Source: Acidobacteriota bacterium
Lineage (GTDB): Bacteria; Acidobacteriota; Terriglobia; Terriglobales; Acidobacteriaceae
Assembly (NCBI GenBank): GCA_021803035.1
Contig: JAJZME010000050.1
Location: forward strand, 1-64,000
Direction of reading: 5' to 3'
Length of the DNA stretch: 64,000 bases
Position numbers and translations under genes: made by a program. Under the pieces are notes generated by a model, which was not told the DNA's origin, did no database searches, and worked only from the letters and a program-made list of their open reading frames with translations. Positions 43,338-51,341 of this stretch are shown piece after piece (position 1 is the stretch's first letter; each line of letters opens with the position of its first letter).

Positions 43338-44900
43338 ATGGCGACTATTCAGATGAAGGTAAGTCCGGAGGATCTTTCCCACGTTCCCCAGGGACAAGAG
43401 CGGATTCCCGAGCCGGGAATCCTGGTCATCTTCGGAGGTTCGGGAGACCTTACCAAACGCAAGCTTCTGCCGGCGCTCTTTCATCTGCGCCAGACCGGCC
43501 TGCTGCCCCCGCAATTCGCGATCGTGGGCGTGGCGCGCCGTCCCATCGGCGATGAGTTCGCGGCCGATATGCGCCAGGGCATTGTGGAATTTGGCGGCAT
43601 TGATCCCGCCGATCCCGAGTTGAATGAGTTCGCAAGTCACATAAGTTACTACGCGCTTAACTTCAGCGATCCCCAGGGCTATTCCGGCCTGAAAGCCGAG
43701 TTGGACCGCATTGCCGAGGAGAAAGGCATCGGTCCTGACCGCCTCTTCTATCTCGCCACTGCGCCCGAATTTTTTGCCGGCATCGTGGAAAATCTCGGCG
43801 CGCAGGGCATGGCGCAGCCTGAAAAGGGCCGGGTTGCCGTGATCATTGAAAAGCCCTTCGGCCACGATCTCGATTCCGCCCGCATACTCAACCAGCAGGT
43901 CAACGCCGTCTTCCGCGAAAACCAGGTCTTCCGCATCGATCACTATCTCGGCAAGGAAACCGTTCAGAACCTCCTGGTCTTCCGCTTCGCCAACCGCATC
44001 TTCGAGCCGGTGTGGAACCGCAATTATGTGGACCACGTGCAGATCACCGTTGCCGAGAAGATCGGCGTCGAGGGCCGCGGTCCGTTCTACGAGAAGGCCG
44101 GTGCGCTGCGCGACGTCGTGCAGAACCATATGATGGAGTTGCTCAGCCTGGTCGCTCTCGAGCCGCCGTCCAGTTTCGACGCCGGCAGCGTGCGCCGTGA
44201 AAAATTGAAGGTGTGGCAGGCCATCCCGTCCATTCCCATCCTCAATGCAGTTCGCGGCCAGTATGGGCCGGGCATCGTAGATGGCCAGCATGTCGTGGGC
44301 TACCGCGATGAAGAACGCGTCGATCCCGAGTCGCCAACCGAAACCTACGCCGCCCTTCATCTCGAAATTGAGAACTGGCGCTGGGCCGGTGTTCCCTTCT
44401 TCCTGCGCGCCGGCAAGCGCATGAAGCGGCACGCCACCGAGATCGCCATCCAGTTCAAGCAGCCTCCCCTGCTGATCTTCAACCGCATGAAGACGGGCGA
44501 TGCCTGCCAGGAGATTCTGCCCAACCTGCTCACCATCCGCATTCAGCCCAACGAGGGCATCGCCCTGCGCTTCGGCGCCAAGGTGCCCTCCACGCCCCAT
44601 ATGAGCGTCTGCCCCGTTACCATGGACTTCGACTACGCATCGGCCTTCGGCAAATCCAGTGCCAACGGCTATGAGCGCCTGTTACTGGACGCCATGCTCG
44701 GCGACCAGACCCTGTTTGCCCACCGCGACGGCGTCGAGACCACCTGGGCGCTCCTGACGCCTATCCTGCAAGCCTGGGCATCAAAAACACCGGAAGTCTT
44801 CCCCAATTACTTCGCTGGCACCTGGGGCCCCGAGTGTTCCGATCGCCTGCTGGAGCGCTACGGCCTGACATGGAGAAACAACATCGGAGTCCCTTCATAA
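43338..44900 (+). CDS. zwf: Glucose-6-phosphate 1-dehydrogenase
   Basis: First enzyme of the oxidative pentose phosphate pathway, 520 residues. The coenzyme fingerprint is FGGSGDLTKRKLLPAL at about 32-47. Substrate binding and catalysis use RIDHYLGKE at about 199-207 (H202) and the downstream EKIGVEGRGPFYEKAG. GAGGAGG is 6 bases before the ATG. It ends the cluster of GH15, tkt, rpiB, HAD, gnd and zwf; no 6-phosphogluconolactonase gene is present here. Confidence 0.96.
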   Translation: MATIQMKVSPEDLSHVPQGQERIPEPGILVIFGGSGDLTKRKLLPALFHLRQTGLLPPQFAIVGVARRPIGDEFAADMRQGIVEFGGIDPADPELNEFASHISYYALNFSDPQGYSGLKAELDRIAEEKGIGPDRLFYLATAPEFFAGIVENLGAQGMAQPEKGRVAVIIEKPFGHDLDSARILNQQVNAVFRENQVFRIDHYLGKETVQNLLVFRFANRIFEPVWNRNYVDHVQITVAEKIGVEGRGPFYEKAGALRDVVQNHMMELLSLVALEPPSSFDAGSVRREKLKVWQAIPSIPILNAVRGQYGPGIVDGQHVVGYRDEERVDPESPTETYAALHLEIENWRWAGVPFFLRAGKRMKRHATEIAIQFKQPPLLIFNRMKTGDACQEILPNLLTIRIQPNEGIALRFGAKVPSTPHMSVCPVTMDFDYASAFGKSSANGYERLLLDAMLGDQTLFAHRDGVETTWALLTPILQAWASKTPEVFPNYFAGTWGPECSDRLLERYGLTWRNNIGVPS

Positions 44901-44981
44901 AGCATGCGGACTGGGAGCCGTTAGTGGCCAACACGGAGTCGCAAACAAGGTGAGTCTCTGAAAGGCAATCACAGTAAGAAA

Positions 44982-45015
44982 AAGGGCCGAAACCCCAATC
45001 GGAGTTTCGGCCCTT
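44982..45015 (-). terminator. Intrinsic terminator of the DUF4382 lipoprotein gene
   Basis: AAGGGCCGAAAC (44982-44993) is inverted exactly at 45004-45015 around a 10-base loop. On the minus strand the stem is followed by a T-run (TTTTTCTT), so it mainly ends the minus-strand gene. It may also stop zwf transcripts from the other side. Confidence 0.85.
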
Positions 45016-45036
45016 CTGTTATGCTGCTCGCTACGC

Positions 45037-46512
45037 CTAGCTTGCGGGAGCTGTGCAACCCGCAAAGCTGAGTGTCTGCATGATCGTGGGAAGGGTAGTG
45101 GAAAATGGTGAATTGACCGCCGGTGTCATCAGTTCAGACTGCGTACATGTACCACCAGTTACGATGCCGTCCACTTTATAGGTCGTAGGAGTGGCCGCCG
45201 TCGGTGCGGTCAGCGAGGTGCCGGTCGTACTCCACGCGCCGTAATACGCGCCGCTGGAAGGAACACCGTACGAATAGCTCGCACAGTATGCCGTAAGCGG
45301 ATTGCAGGCCGGGTTGGTCAAGGTAGGCGAACTCGGTGTCTGTGCTGTCGTCAACGGGTTCTGACTTAAAACCTGCGCAGGGTTTGACGCCGGTTCGAGG
45401 GTAACCGGAATGGTATACCAGGTGCTGTTCACCTGCTCCAGAACGCTCGACAGTACATCGATCGATACGCCAGTATTGGAACTATTCACCGAGTTTACGG
45501 CGCCGTTGAGCGTCACAACCGAGTTCGTTGTCCCCGGTTGAAGCTTAACCGTCCCCGTAGTGTCCCCGACAGATACCCCGGTAATGATCGCCGGCGCATA
45601 CATCATCGTTCCCGCCGAGTTTTCTGCCGTGATCACGATGTCGTAGGGATCACTTGTATTGCCCATCGTCACCGGGCAAATCACCCAGGTGCCGTTGGAG
45701 TCAGCCGTCTGGCTCATCACCTCGCGATCGATCCCACTCGTATCCTTCTGCTCCAGGGTCACAGTCACAATACCGTTGATCGGGCTCCCTGATGCATCCA
45801 GAACCGTGCCGTTGATTGAGTTGGACGTGGTGTTCACCTCGCCCGCGCGCAAAACCGGCAATAATCGGTACTGCCCATTGCCTTCCTTGATGATGGAATC
45901 GCAGGTGAGGAAGTTTATATCCAGATCCTCGGTTTTCCCCGCCCCAACCGTAAACCCGCCTGATGCGATGTTCGCCGCCGGAATCTTGATGCCGGTCTGC
46001 GCCTCGCTGGACAGGTTCAGGGTATGCACGCTATTGTCGCTCAGCACGACGCAGTTGTTGGCGCCATTGCAGTTGGAGCCGTAGACGGTCCCGCTGTTGG
46101 GAGCCAGCTTGAGCCGGATCTGCTGATAGGTGCCGGCCTGCAGCTCCAGATTGTCGCCCAGAGTGGCCAGGAAGCACCCGGTTTGGGGCGTGCCAAGAAG
46201 ATTCACCTGCTGCGGCTTTGGAAGCTTGTAATCGGTCCAGCCGGAGCTCGATGAGGTAGCCGTTGAACTCATGTTCACATCAACTTCAGTGATGGTCACC
46301 CAGACCGCGGCATACGGCCCATTGGGTGCTTGGCAGGTCGCCGGATCGCTAACCGTCACCGTCACCGTGCCCATGCCGGAAGCCGAGCTCGCGCCTGAAC
46401 CGCTGCTGCACGCCACCACAACAAGCGATAGAGCCGTGAGACACCCTAACGCCAGACCGAGCTTCCAAAATGTGCGGGGAGATTTCGATACTGCTCTAAA
46501 CCGCTTCTTCAT
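45037..46512 (-). CDS. DUF4382-domain lipoprotein
   Basis: Exported lipoprotein of 491 residues. The signal peptide has lipobox VVVAC (C35). The first 200 residues match DUF4382 (GTVTVTVSDPATC, then YAAVWVTITEVDVN). The rest is Ser/Thr/Asn-rich with an Ig/Cna-B-like block (SINGTVLDASGSPINGIVTV) and low charge, typical of cell-surface proteins. Function is unknown. The ATG at 46512 has GGAGG seven bases upstream; the open frame to 46590 is not needed. A terminator hairpin follows. Confidence 0.82.
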   Translation of the reverse strand: MKKRFRAVSKSPRTFWKLGLALGCLTALSLVVVACSSGSGASSASGMGTVTVTVSDPATCQAPNGPYAAVWVTITEVDVNMSSTATSSSSGWTDYKLPKPQQVNLLGTPQTGCFLATLGDNLELQAGTYQQIRLKLAPNSGTVYGSNCNGANNCVVLSDNSVHTLNLSSEAQTGIKIPAANIASGGFTVGAGKTEDLDINFLTCDSIIKEGNGQYRLLPVLRAGEVNTTSNSINGTVLDASGSPINGIVTVTLEQKDTSGIDREVMSQTADSNGTWVICPVTMGNTSDPYDIVITAENSAGTMMYAPAIITGVSVGDTTGTVKLQPGTTNSVVTLNGAVNSVNSSNTGVSIDVLSSVLEQVNSTWYTIPVTLEPASNPAQVLSQNPLTTAQTPSSPTLTNPACNPLTAYCASYSYGVPSSGAYYGAWSTTGTSLTAPTAATPTTYKVDGIVTGGTCTQSELMTPAVNSPFSTTLPTIMQTLSFAGCTAPAS

Positions 46513-46821
46513 TATCAATCCTCCAATGTGTCTTTTCGGTAGGCACGCAAATGAACCAACACCTTCAAAAAAGGCAACCGCAACGTCCACGGACCCCGGG
46601 GGAGTATTGTCTTTTGCTAGCGTGTTCCTCTGGCATGAGATTGGCCAGATGAAGCGGCTTGGGAGAAAGCATTAGGCCGCGCCCGTTCACGCCCGGAAAC
46701 TCCCGTTAGAGACATTTCCTGGGGAATTATCCGCCAAGACATCATATATCATGGCATTTTGCTTATGTCCATCAAAATTTGCTGGCATCGAAACTTGCGC
46801 CCGCCGCCGTGGCAGCTTCCC
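46513..46821 (-). promoter_or_regulatory. Upstream region of the DUF4382 gene
   Basis: A 309-bp gap between rnhA-like and DUF4382 genes, both on the minus strand. On that strand TTGATG (46770-46775) is followed after about 17-20 bases by an AT-rich ATGATATATGATG, a possible sigma-70 promoter. No gene is visible. Confidence 0.35.
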
Positions 46822-47301
46822 TCAGTGTGAGCCGGCGCCACCCGCCCGGCCCATGCCCCTGTCCATCGCCTCATTTGCCAGCCGGTCGGCTTCGCGGTTG
46901 CCTTCGCGCAGCGTATGCCCAATCTCAAAGCCGGCCAGCCGCGCGGCACGGCGCCGTGCCTCTTCCCACAAGGGACGCAGGGCAGGGCTGGCCACCTTGT
47001 ACTGGCCCTTCATCTGCCGCACCATCAACTCGGAGTCGGAAACCACCCGCAGCCGCTTCGCTCCGTGTTCGCCGGCCCAGCCCAGCACCGCCAGCAAGCC
47101 GGAGTACTCCGCATAGTTATTCGTCCGGCGGCCAAGATACTCGCTCAGCCGCGCCACCACCCGGCCCTCCGGATCCGCGATAACCGCACCATAACCCGCC
47201 GGTCCCGGATTACCCCGCGAGCCGCCATCACAGTGCGCCGTAAACCAGCCGGCTTCCGGTTTGCCGCCTGCCGCATCCTTGTCAAACAGATTTCCGCTCA
47301 T
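46822..47301 (-). CDS. Ribonuclease H-like protein (RNase HI, RVT_3 type)
   Basis: RNase H fold of 159 residues. All four acidic residues are present: D25 (HCDGGSRGNPGPAG), E65 (NNYAEYSGL), D89 (VVSDSELMVRQMKGQYKV) and D139 (NREADRLAN). That supports cleavage of RNA in RNA-DNA hybrids. The sequence is nearer the RVT_3/YpeP-like subgroup than E. coli RnhA, because it lacks the basic handle. Both ends are polar, and the C-terminal tail is Gly-rich. Confidence 0.88.
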   Translation of the reverse strand: MSGNLFDKDAAGGKPEAGWFTAHCDGGSRGNPGPAGYGAVIADPEGRVVARLSEYLGRRTNNYAEYSGLLAVLGWAGEHGAKRLRVVSDSELMVRQMKGQYKVASPALRPLWEEARRRAARLAGFEIGHTLREGNREADRLANEAMDRGMGRAGGAGSH

Positions 47302-47664
47302 CGCCTCCTAAGTCTACAGGGAAAACCGGCCATTCTGTCCGGATTGATGCCCCCCCGCCCCGCCGATTCACGGTGATTCCTGCACTTTCCCGGCCCAATT
47401 TCCGCTTGCGGCTGCGGGCCGAAACGCCCCCGCATTGGTCCTTGTGACGCTCGTAATCCCTGCAACCGCACTCCGGCTTACCAATGCGCAATCGGCGCGT
47501 CTACTTCAATACAAACAGTACTCTACGGCGCGTTAGCCCTTACCGTGGGGTGGCTTTGGTGCGGAGTGGGTGGTCCCCGTTAAGTCCGGCAAAACCCACA
47601 AAAGTGGTCTAAGCATCAGTCGATCCGGTTCCAACGAACCGGAACGCCTCCAAACGGAGATGCG
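47302..47664. other. Spacer upstream of the sigma-factor operon
   Basis: A 363-bp gap, divergent between the RNase H gene and the sigma operon. It contains a hairpin, TCCGGTT/AACCGGA, with a six-base loop at 47624-47643, about 20 bases before the proposed start at 47665. I see no gene and no clear promoter consensus. Confidence 0.4.
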
Positions 47665-48423
47665 ATGGAAGCCGATGCGGTAACCTGCCCCATTTCGCCG
47701 GTCCAAACCTCGGGTACGGTGGTGTGGCCACCCGTTCGGAGGGTACAATCGTCCGTAGGCATGACGGCAACTACGGCAATGGGCGGAGCCAACCGGGATG
47801 GGGCGCACCGGGATGGCTCGGGCCGGGCGCATGAGCGTGTACAGGCGCACACGCCGGAGATGGACCTCATTCGCGAGGCCCAGGCCGGTTCCCGCTCGGC
47901 TTTTGATGCCTTGGTCCGCCAGTATGAACATCAGGTTTTGCGCCTCGCGCTGCACCTGACCGGCTCGGAGCACGACGCCGAGGACATATACCAGGAAGCC
48001 TTCCTCAAGGCCTACCGGTACATCGGTAATTTCCGCTTCGAGTGCTCGTTTTATACGTGGATCTACCGCATCGTCACCAACCTGTGTCTGGACCAGTTGC
48101 GGCGGCGCAAAACCAGACGCGAGGACCGGTCGGTACTCGTAGACCACTCCGGCGATGAGATCGACCTGCTCGCTACGGTGTCCGACGAGCGGTCATACTC
48201 CAACCCCGGCAAGGAACTGGACCGCAAGGTTCTGGCCGAGAAGATTCAAACGGCGCTGGGAAAGCTGACACCGCGGGAGCGAATGGTTTTTGAATTGAAG
48301 CACTATCAGGGCCTCCGCTTGCGCACCATTGGCGAACTGCTGAATACCACGGAAGAGACCGCCAAGAACACTCTCTTCCGGGCGACAAAGAAATTGAGAA
48401 CGCATTTGGCGGATTTGCGTTGA
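47665..48423 (+). CDS. RpoE-like ECF sigma factor
   Basis: Extracytoplasmic-function sigma factor of up to 252 residues. Region 2 starts near residue 79 (AFDALVRQYEHQVLRLALHLTGSEHDAEDIYQEAFLKAYRYI is the core; note DAEDIYQEAF). Region 4 is near 193-250, with LTPRERMVFELKHYQGLRLRTIGELL. The first 65 residues are outside the fold. Starts at 47665 (CGGAG six bases before) and 47761 are both possible. It is followed by its likely anti-sigma and a PDZ protein. Confidence 0.88.
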   Translation: MEADAVTCPISPVQTSGTVVWPPVRRVQSSVGMTATTAMGGANRDGAHRDGSGRAHERVQAHTPEMDLIREAQAGSRSAFDALVRQYEHQVLRLALHLTGSEHDAEDIYQEAFLKAYRYIGNFRFECSFYTWIYRIVTNLCLDQLRRRKTRREDRSVLVDHSGDEIDLLATVSDERSYSNPGKELDRKVLAEKIQTALGKLTPRERMVFELKHYQGLRLRTIGELLNTTEETAKNTLFRATKKLRTHLADLR

Positions 48424-48490
48424 GCACGCTGGCACGGAGCGGATTTTCATGCAGATTGTAGGGATTTCTTGAGGCTGGAAGGGCGTAGCG

Positions 48491-49492
48491 ATGAACTGCG
48501 AAGTGGCGCACGAACGAATAGTAACGGCGACATACGGTGAATTGCTCGACGAACACGCGCACGAACTGGAGCGGCACATGGCAGGCTGCCCGGACTGCGA
48601 AAACGAGCGCAAACAAATCACGGCGCTGAAAGTGCTGGCCAGCGCCTACCCGGTCATCGAACCCGGACCCAATCTGATCGCGCGTTCCAGACTACGGCTG
48701 GAGGAGGCGCTCGATGCCCTGCCGCCCATGCGCTGGTACGAGCGCATGGCCCAGCGCATGGTAAACAGCTTTGCCAGCCTGCGGGCCGCGCCGGCGGCCG
48801 TACTCCTGCTGCTGGTTGCCGGAGGCGGCATAGGCAGTCTCGCCGGCTATGAGTTCGCCCAGTACCAGTCTATTCACCAGACCTCGGCAGCCGCCGCTCA
48901 GCCCCAGACCGCCTCGGTGCGCGAAGAATCAAACCCCTCTGCTTCCGGGCTTGCGCACGTTAGTGAAGTGTCCAGCATCACCAGCATCCATCGCGTGCCC
49001 AACTCGCGGAAGATAGAGGTTCGCTACAGCCTGCTGGTGCCAGGCCGCGTCGAAGGCTCCTTTAACAACCCCGCCATTCGCCGCCTGGTCATGCTGGCTT
49101 CTGAAGATTCCGCCTCGGTGCATGTGCGCGACGACTCCGTTACGCTGATGGCCGATGAGTGCCGCACCGGCCACAATTGCCGGCCCTCCGGCATCCTGGA
49201 TGCGCTCATGGTCGCCCTGCTCTATGACAGCAATCCCCAGGTGCGCATGACCGCGCTGCACGGCCTCGAACCCTACGTGACACAGGATATGCGCGTGCGC
49301 GATGCCGTCCTTGAGGCGCTGCTCAACGACTCCAACCCCGCTATCCGCACCGAGGCCATCACCATCCTCGAGCCGGCCGAAGCCGATACCAGCGTCCGTC
49401 AGGTGCTTAGCGCGGTCGCCCGTTCCGACAATAATCCCCAAATTCGAATGGTTTCACGCGAGGTGTTGAGCCGGGCCCCACTGATTCAATGA
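48491..49492 (+). CDS. Membrane anti-sigma factor with HEAT-like repeats
   Basis: Single-pass membrane protein of 333 residues. The cytoplasmic N-terminus has a zf-HC2 anti-sigma finger: C3, H29, C33 and C36 (RHMAGCPDC). One helix spans about 98-118. The periplasmic part includes a beta region (NSRKIEVRYSLL) and then HEAT-like repeats from about 230 to 325 (YDSNPQVRMTALHGL, NDSNPAIRTEAITIL, SDNNPQIRMVSREVL). The repeats could bind a periplasmic partner or signal. SD GGAAGGG precedes the ATG. It is transcribed with the sigma gene. Confidence 0.85.
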   Translation: MNCEVAHERIVTATYGELLDEHAHELERHMAGCPDCENERKQITALKVLASAYPVIEPGPNLIARSRLRLEEALDALPPMRWYERMAQRMVNSFASLRAAPAAVLLLLVAGGGIGSLAGYEFAQYQSIHQTSAAAAQPQTASVREESNPSASGLAHVSEVSSITSIHRVPNSRKIEVRYSLLVPGRVEGSFNNPAIRRLVMLASEDSASVHVRDDSVTLMADECRTGHNCRPSGILDALMVALLYDSNPQVRMTALHGLEPYVTQDMRVRDAVLEALLNDSNPAIRTEAITILEPAEADTSVRQVLSAVARSDNNPQIRMVSREVLSRAPLIQ

Positions 49493-49565
49493 AAAAGACG
49501 CTCTGCCGGAAACGCGCCATCGTTCTAAAGAGCGCGGTCCCGGCAAGAAAAGACGGAGAAGCACC

Positions 49566-50531
49566 ATGAATTTCTTTTTGAGGCGATGCAAAGGTTTTTC
49601 TGGTACTCTTGGGGCCCTGATTGTTGTGGGCATGATGTTGATGCTGGTGCCACGCCCCTCAAGCGCCCAGATCGGCAACATTGTTCACATGCTGCACGTG
49701 CCGAATCCGCTAAAGCGCCCTGGCCCCAAGGTCTACCTGGGCGTGGATCTGGCCAATGTCGATGCGAAAGAAGCGCAGACCCTTAAGCTCCAGAAGGCCG
49801 GCGGTGTGGTGGTCACGGTTCTGGATCACGACGCGCCTGCGGCTCAAGCCGGAATTCACGTCCACGATGTCATCCTCACCCTGAATGACAAGAACGTGAA
49901 GAACGTAAACCAGTTCTGGCATATGCTGCATCAGTATCCGGTCGGCCGCAAAGTCCACATGGGAATCAGCCATAACGGCGACCTTCGCACATTGACCGTC
50001 GACCTGCTCAGCCGCCGCACCGTAGAGCGCGAAGCCTGGCAGCGCATCGGCAATGGCGGCGACATCTTTCCCTCCGCTCCCACCATGGGCATGTTTTCCG
50101 GTGCTGGAAATTCTCCCGTCACTAGCGGCTTTCATTTGCCTTTTTTCGGCAGCACCCTCAACGTGGGCGCTCTGGTTGAACCCCTGACCTCCCAGATGGC
50201 CGAGTACCTGGGCATCGCCAGCGGGCTGATGGTCAAGCAGGTAGCGCGCAAGAGCGAGGCCGCGCTGGCGGGCCTCCACGCCTTCGACGTGATCGTTAAA
50301 ATCGGTTCAGAGAAAGTGACCAACGTCGCCGCATGGAACCGTGCCCTGCGCGCCAACTGGGGCAAGCCCGTGCAGGTCACCATCCTTCGCAATCGCAAGC
50401 TCCAGGTCCTTACGCTTCAGGTCGCTTCAGAGCACTCCCAGCGCGGGATCCGCTTCGGCAACAGGCACCACGCGCCCAGGACCCCGGTCATGGCCAGCCT
50501 CAACCCCGCCGGTTCTCTGTTGACGCGCTGA
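49566..50531 (+). CDS. Periplasmic double-PDZ protein
   Basis: Exported protein of 321 residues. The signal peptide ends near A34 (RPSSAQ). PDZ1 lies at about 55-135 (YLGVDLANV, then GVVVTVLDHDAPAAQAGIHVHDVILTLND). PDZ2 lies at about 195-290 (GSTLNVGALVEPL, then LMVKQVARKSEAALAGLHAFDVIVKI). No trypsin-like or S2P protease domain is attached. It probably recognises C-termini of misfolded outer-membrane proteins or links the anti-sigma factor to a protease encoded elsewhere; this is inference from its place in the operon. Confidence 0.85.
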   Translation: MNFFLRRCKGFSGTLGALIVVGMMLMLVPRPSSAQIGNIVHMLHVPNPLKRPGPKVYLGVDLANVDAKEAQTLKLQKAGGVVVTVLDHDAPAAQAGIHVHDVILTLNDKNVKNVNQFWHMLHQYPVGRKVHMGISHNGDLRTLTVDLLSRRTVEREAWQRIGNGGDIFPSAPTMGMFSGAGNSPVTSGFHLPFFGSTLNVGALVEPLTSQMAEYLGIASGLMVKQVARKSEAALAGLHAFDVIVKIGSEKVTNVAAWNRALRANWGKPVQVTILRNRKLQVLTLQVASEHSQRGIRFGNRHHAPRTPVMASLNPAGSLLTR

Positions 50532-50591
50532 CCAGCCGCCAATCTGTGTGCGCGTCAGCCATCGCAGCTTGGCCGGCACCGGCAGCGCGCT

Positions 50592-51329
50592 TCACAGCGA
50601 TTGCACTGGCAGCAAAGTCAGGTCGTCCACCAGACCCACTTCCTTCTGCACAAAAGGCTCACCGTAACGCACCCCGGCGAGCAGCCCGTAGTGGCGCGCC
50701 TCGGCCAAAGTGCGTTCGCGTATCTCCTCTTCCGCGACGAAGAGACCGGCACCGGCGGATTGATTCGCATACTGGGAGCGATACGCCATCAGCGCCGCGT
50801 GGCGCTGCTCGATGTACGGCGTGATGTCCACCACAAAGCTGGGCCTCACGTCCGCGTAGAGACTGGCATAGACAATCTTGAAGGGCCGATGCGGAGGCAG
50901 ACCGGTCTCGATCTTTTCCAGGCCGGCAAGAAAACATGCGTCATAGCCGAGCGAGGCCACGATTGCGTGATCGGGATGACGGGCCTGCCCATAGGGCAGT
51001 ATCACCACCCTGGGACGCAGCATCCGCAGCACGCGTACGATCTTCACGCGATTTTCCAGTGTATTCTCGACGGCTCCGTCCGGCAGATCGAGCGCCTGGC
51101 GCCAGCCGGCGCCCAGAATGCGCGCTGCTTCCTCTGCCTCGCGTGCGCGCTCCTCGGCCGTACCGCGGGTTCCTGCTTCGCCTTGCGTCAGGTCGAGAAT
51201 GGCGGTGTGCAGACCGCGTGCGGCCATGCGCAGCAACGTGCCGCCGCAGGTCTGCTCCACGTCGTCCCGGTGCGCCGCGACGGCCAGAACATCGGCCGCC
51301 GGAGCATCGGGAGAGGACATGGCAGGCAT
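50592..51329 (-). CDS. bshB1: Bacillithiol biosynthesis deacetylase BshB1-type
   Basis: PIG-L/LmbE-family zinc deacetylase of 245 residues. The family step is removal of acetyl from GlcNAc-malate to give GlcN-malate. Zinc-site motifs are AHRDD (H20, D22, D23; the usual Pro is Arg) and HPDH. DLTQGEAGTRGTAEERAREAEEAARILG is the BshB1 signature. ATG at 51329 or 51320 is possible. It lies 12 bp downstream of a lipoprotein gene on the same strand. Confidence 0.87.
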   Translation of the reverse strand: MPAMSSPDAPAADVLAVAAHRDDVEQTCGGTLLRMAARGLHTAILDLTQGEAGTRGTAEERAREAEEAARILGAGWRQALDLPDGAVENTLENRVKIVRVLRMLRPRVVILPYGQARHPDHAIVASLGYDACFLAGLEKIETGLPPHRPFKIVYASLYADVRPSFVVDITPYIEQRHAALMAYRSQYANQSAGAGLFVAEEEIRERTLAEARHYGLLAGVRYGEPFVQKEVGLVDDLTLLPVQSL

Positions 51330-51341
51330 CGCGGCGATGGC

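Noticed and set aside
41568-44600. Two large minus-strand frames (41568-42899 and 43314-44600)
   Set aside because: Mirrors of the HAD/gnd and zwf genes; no family motifs.
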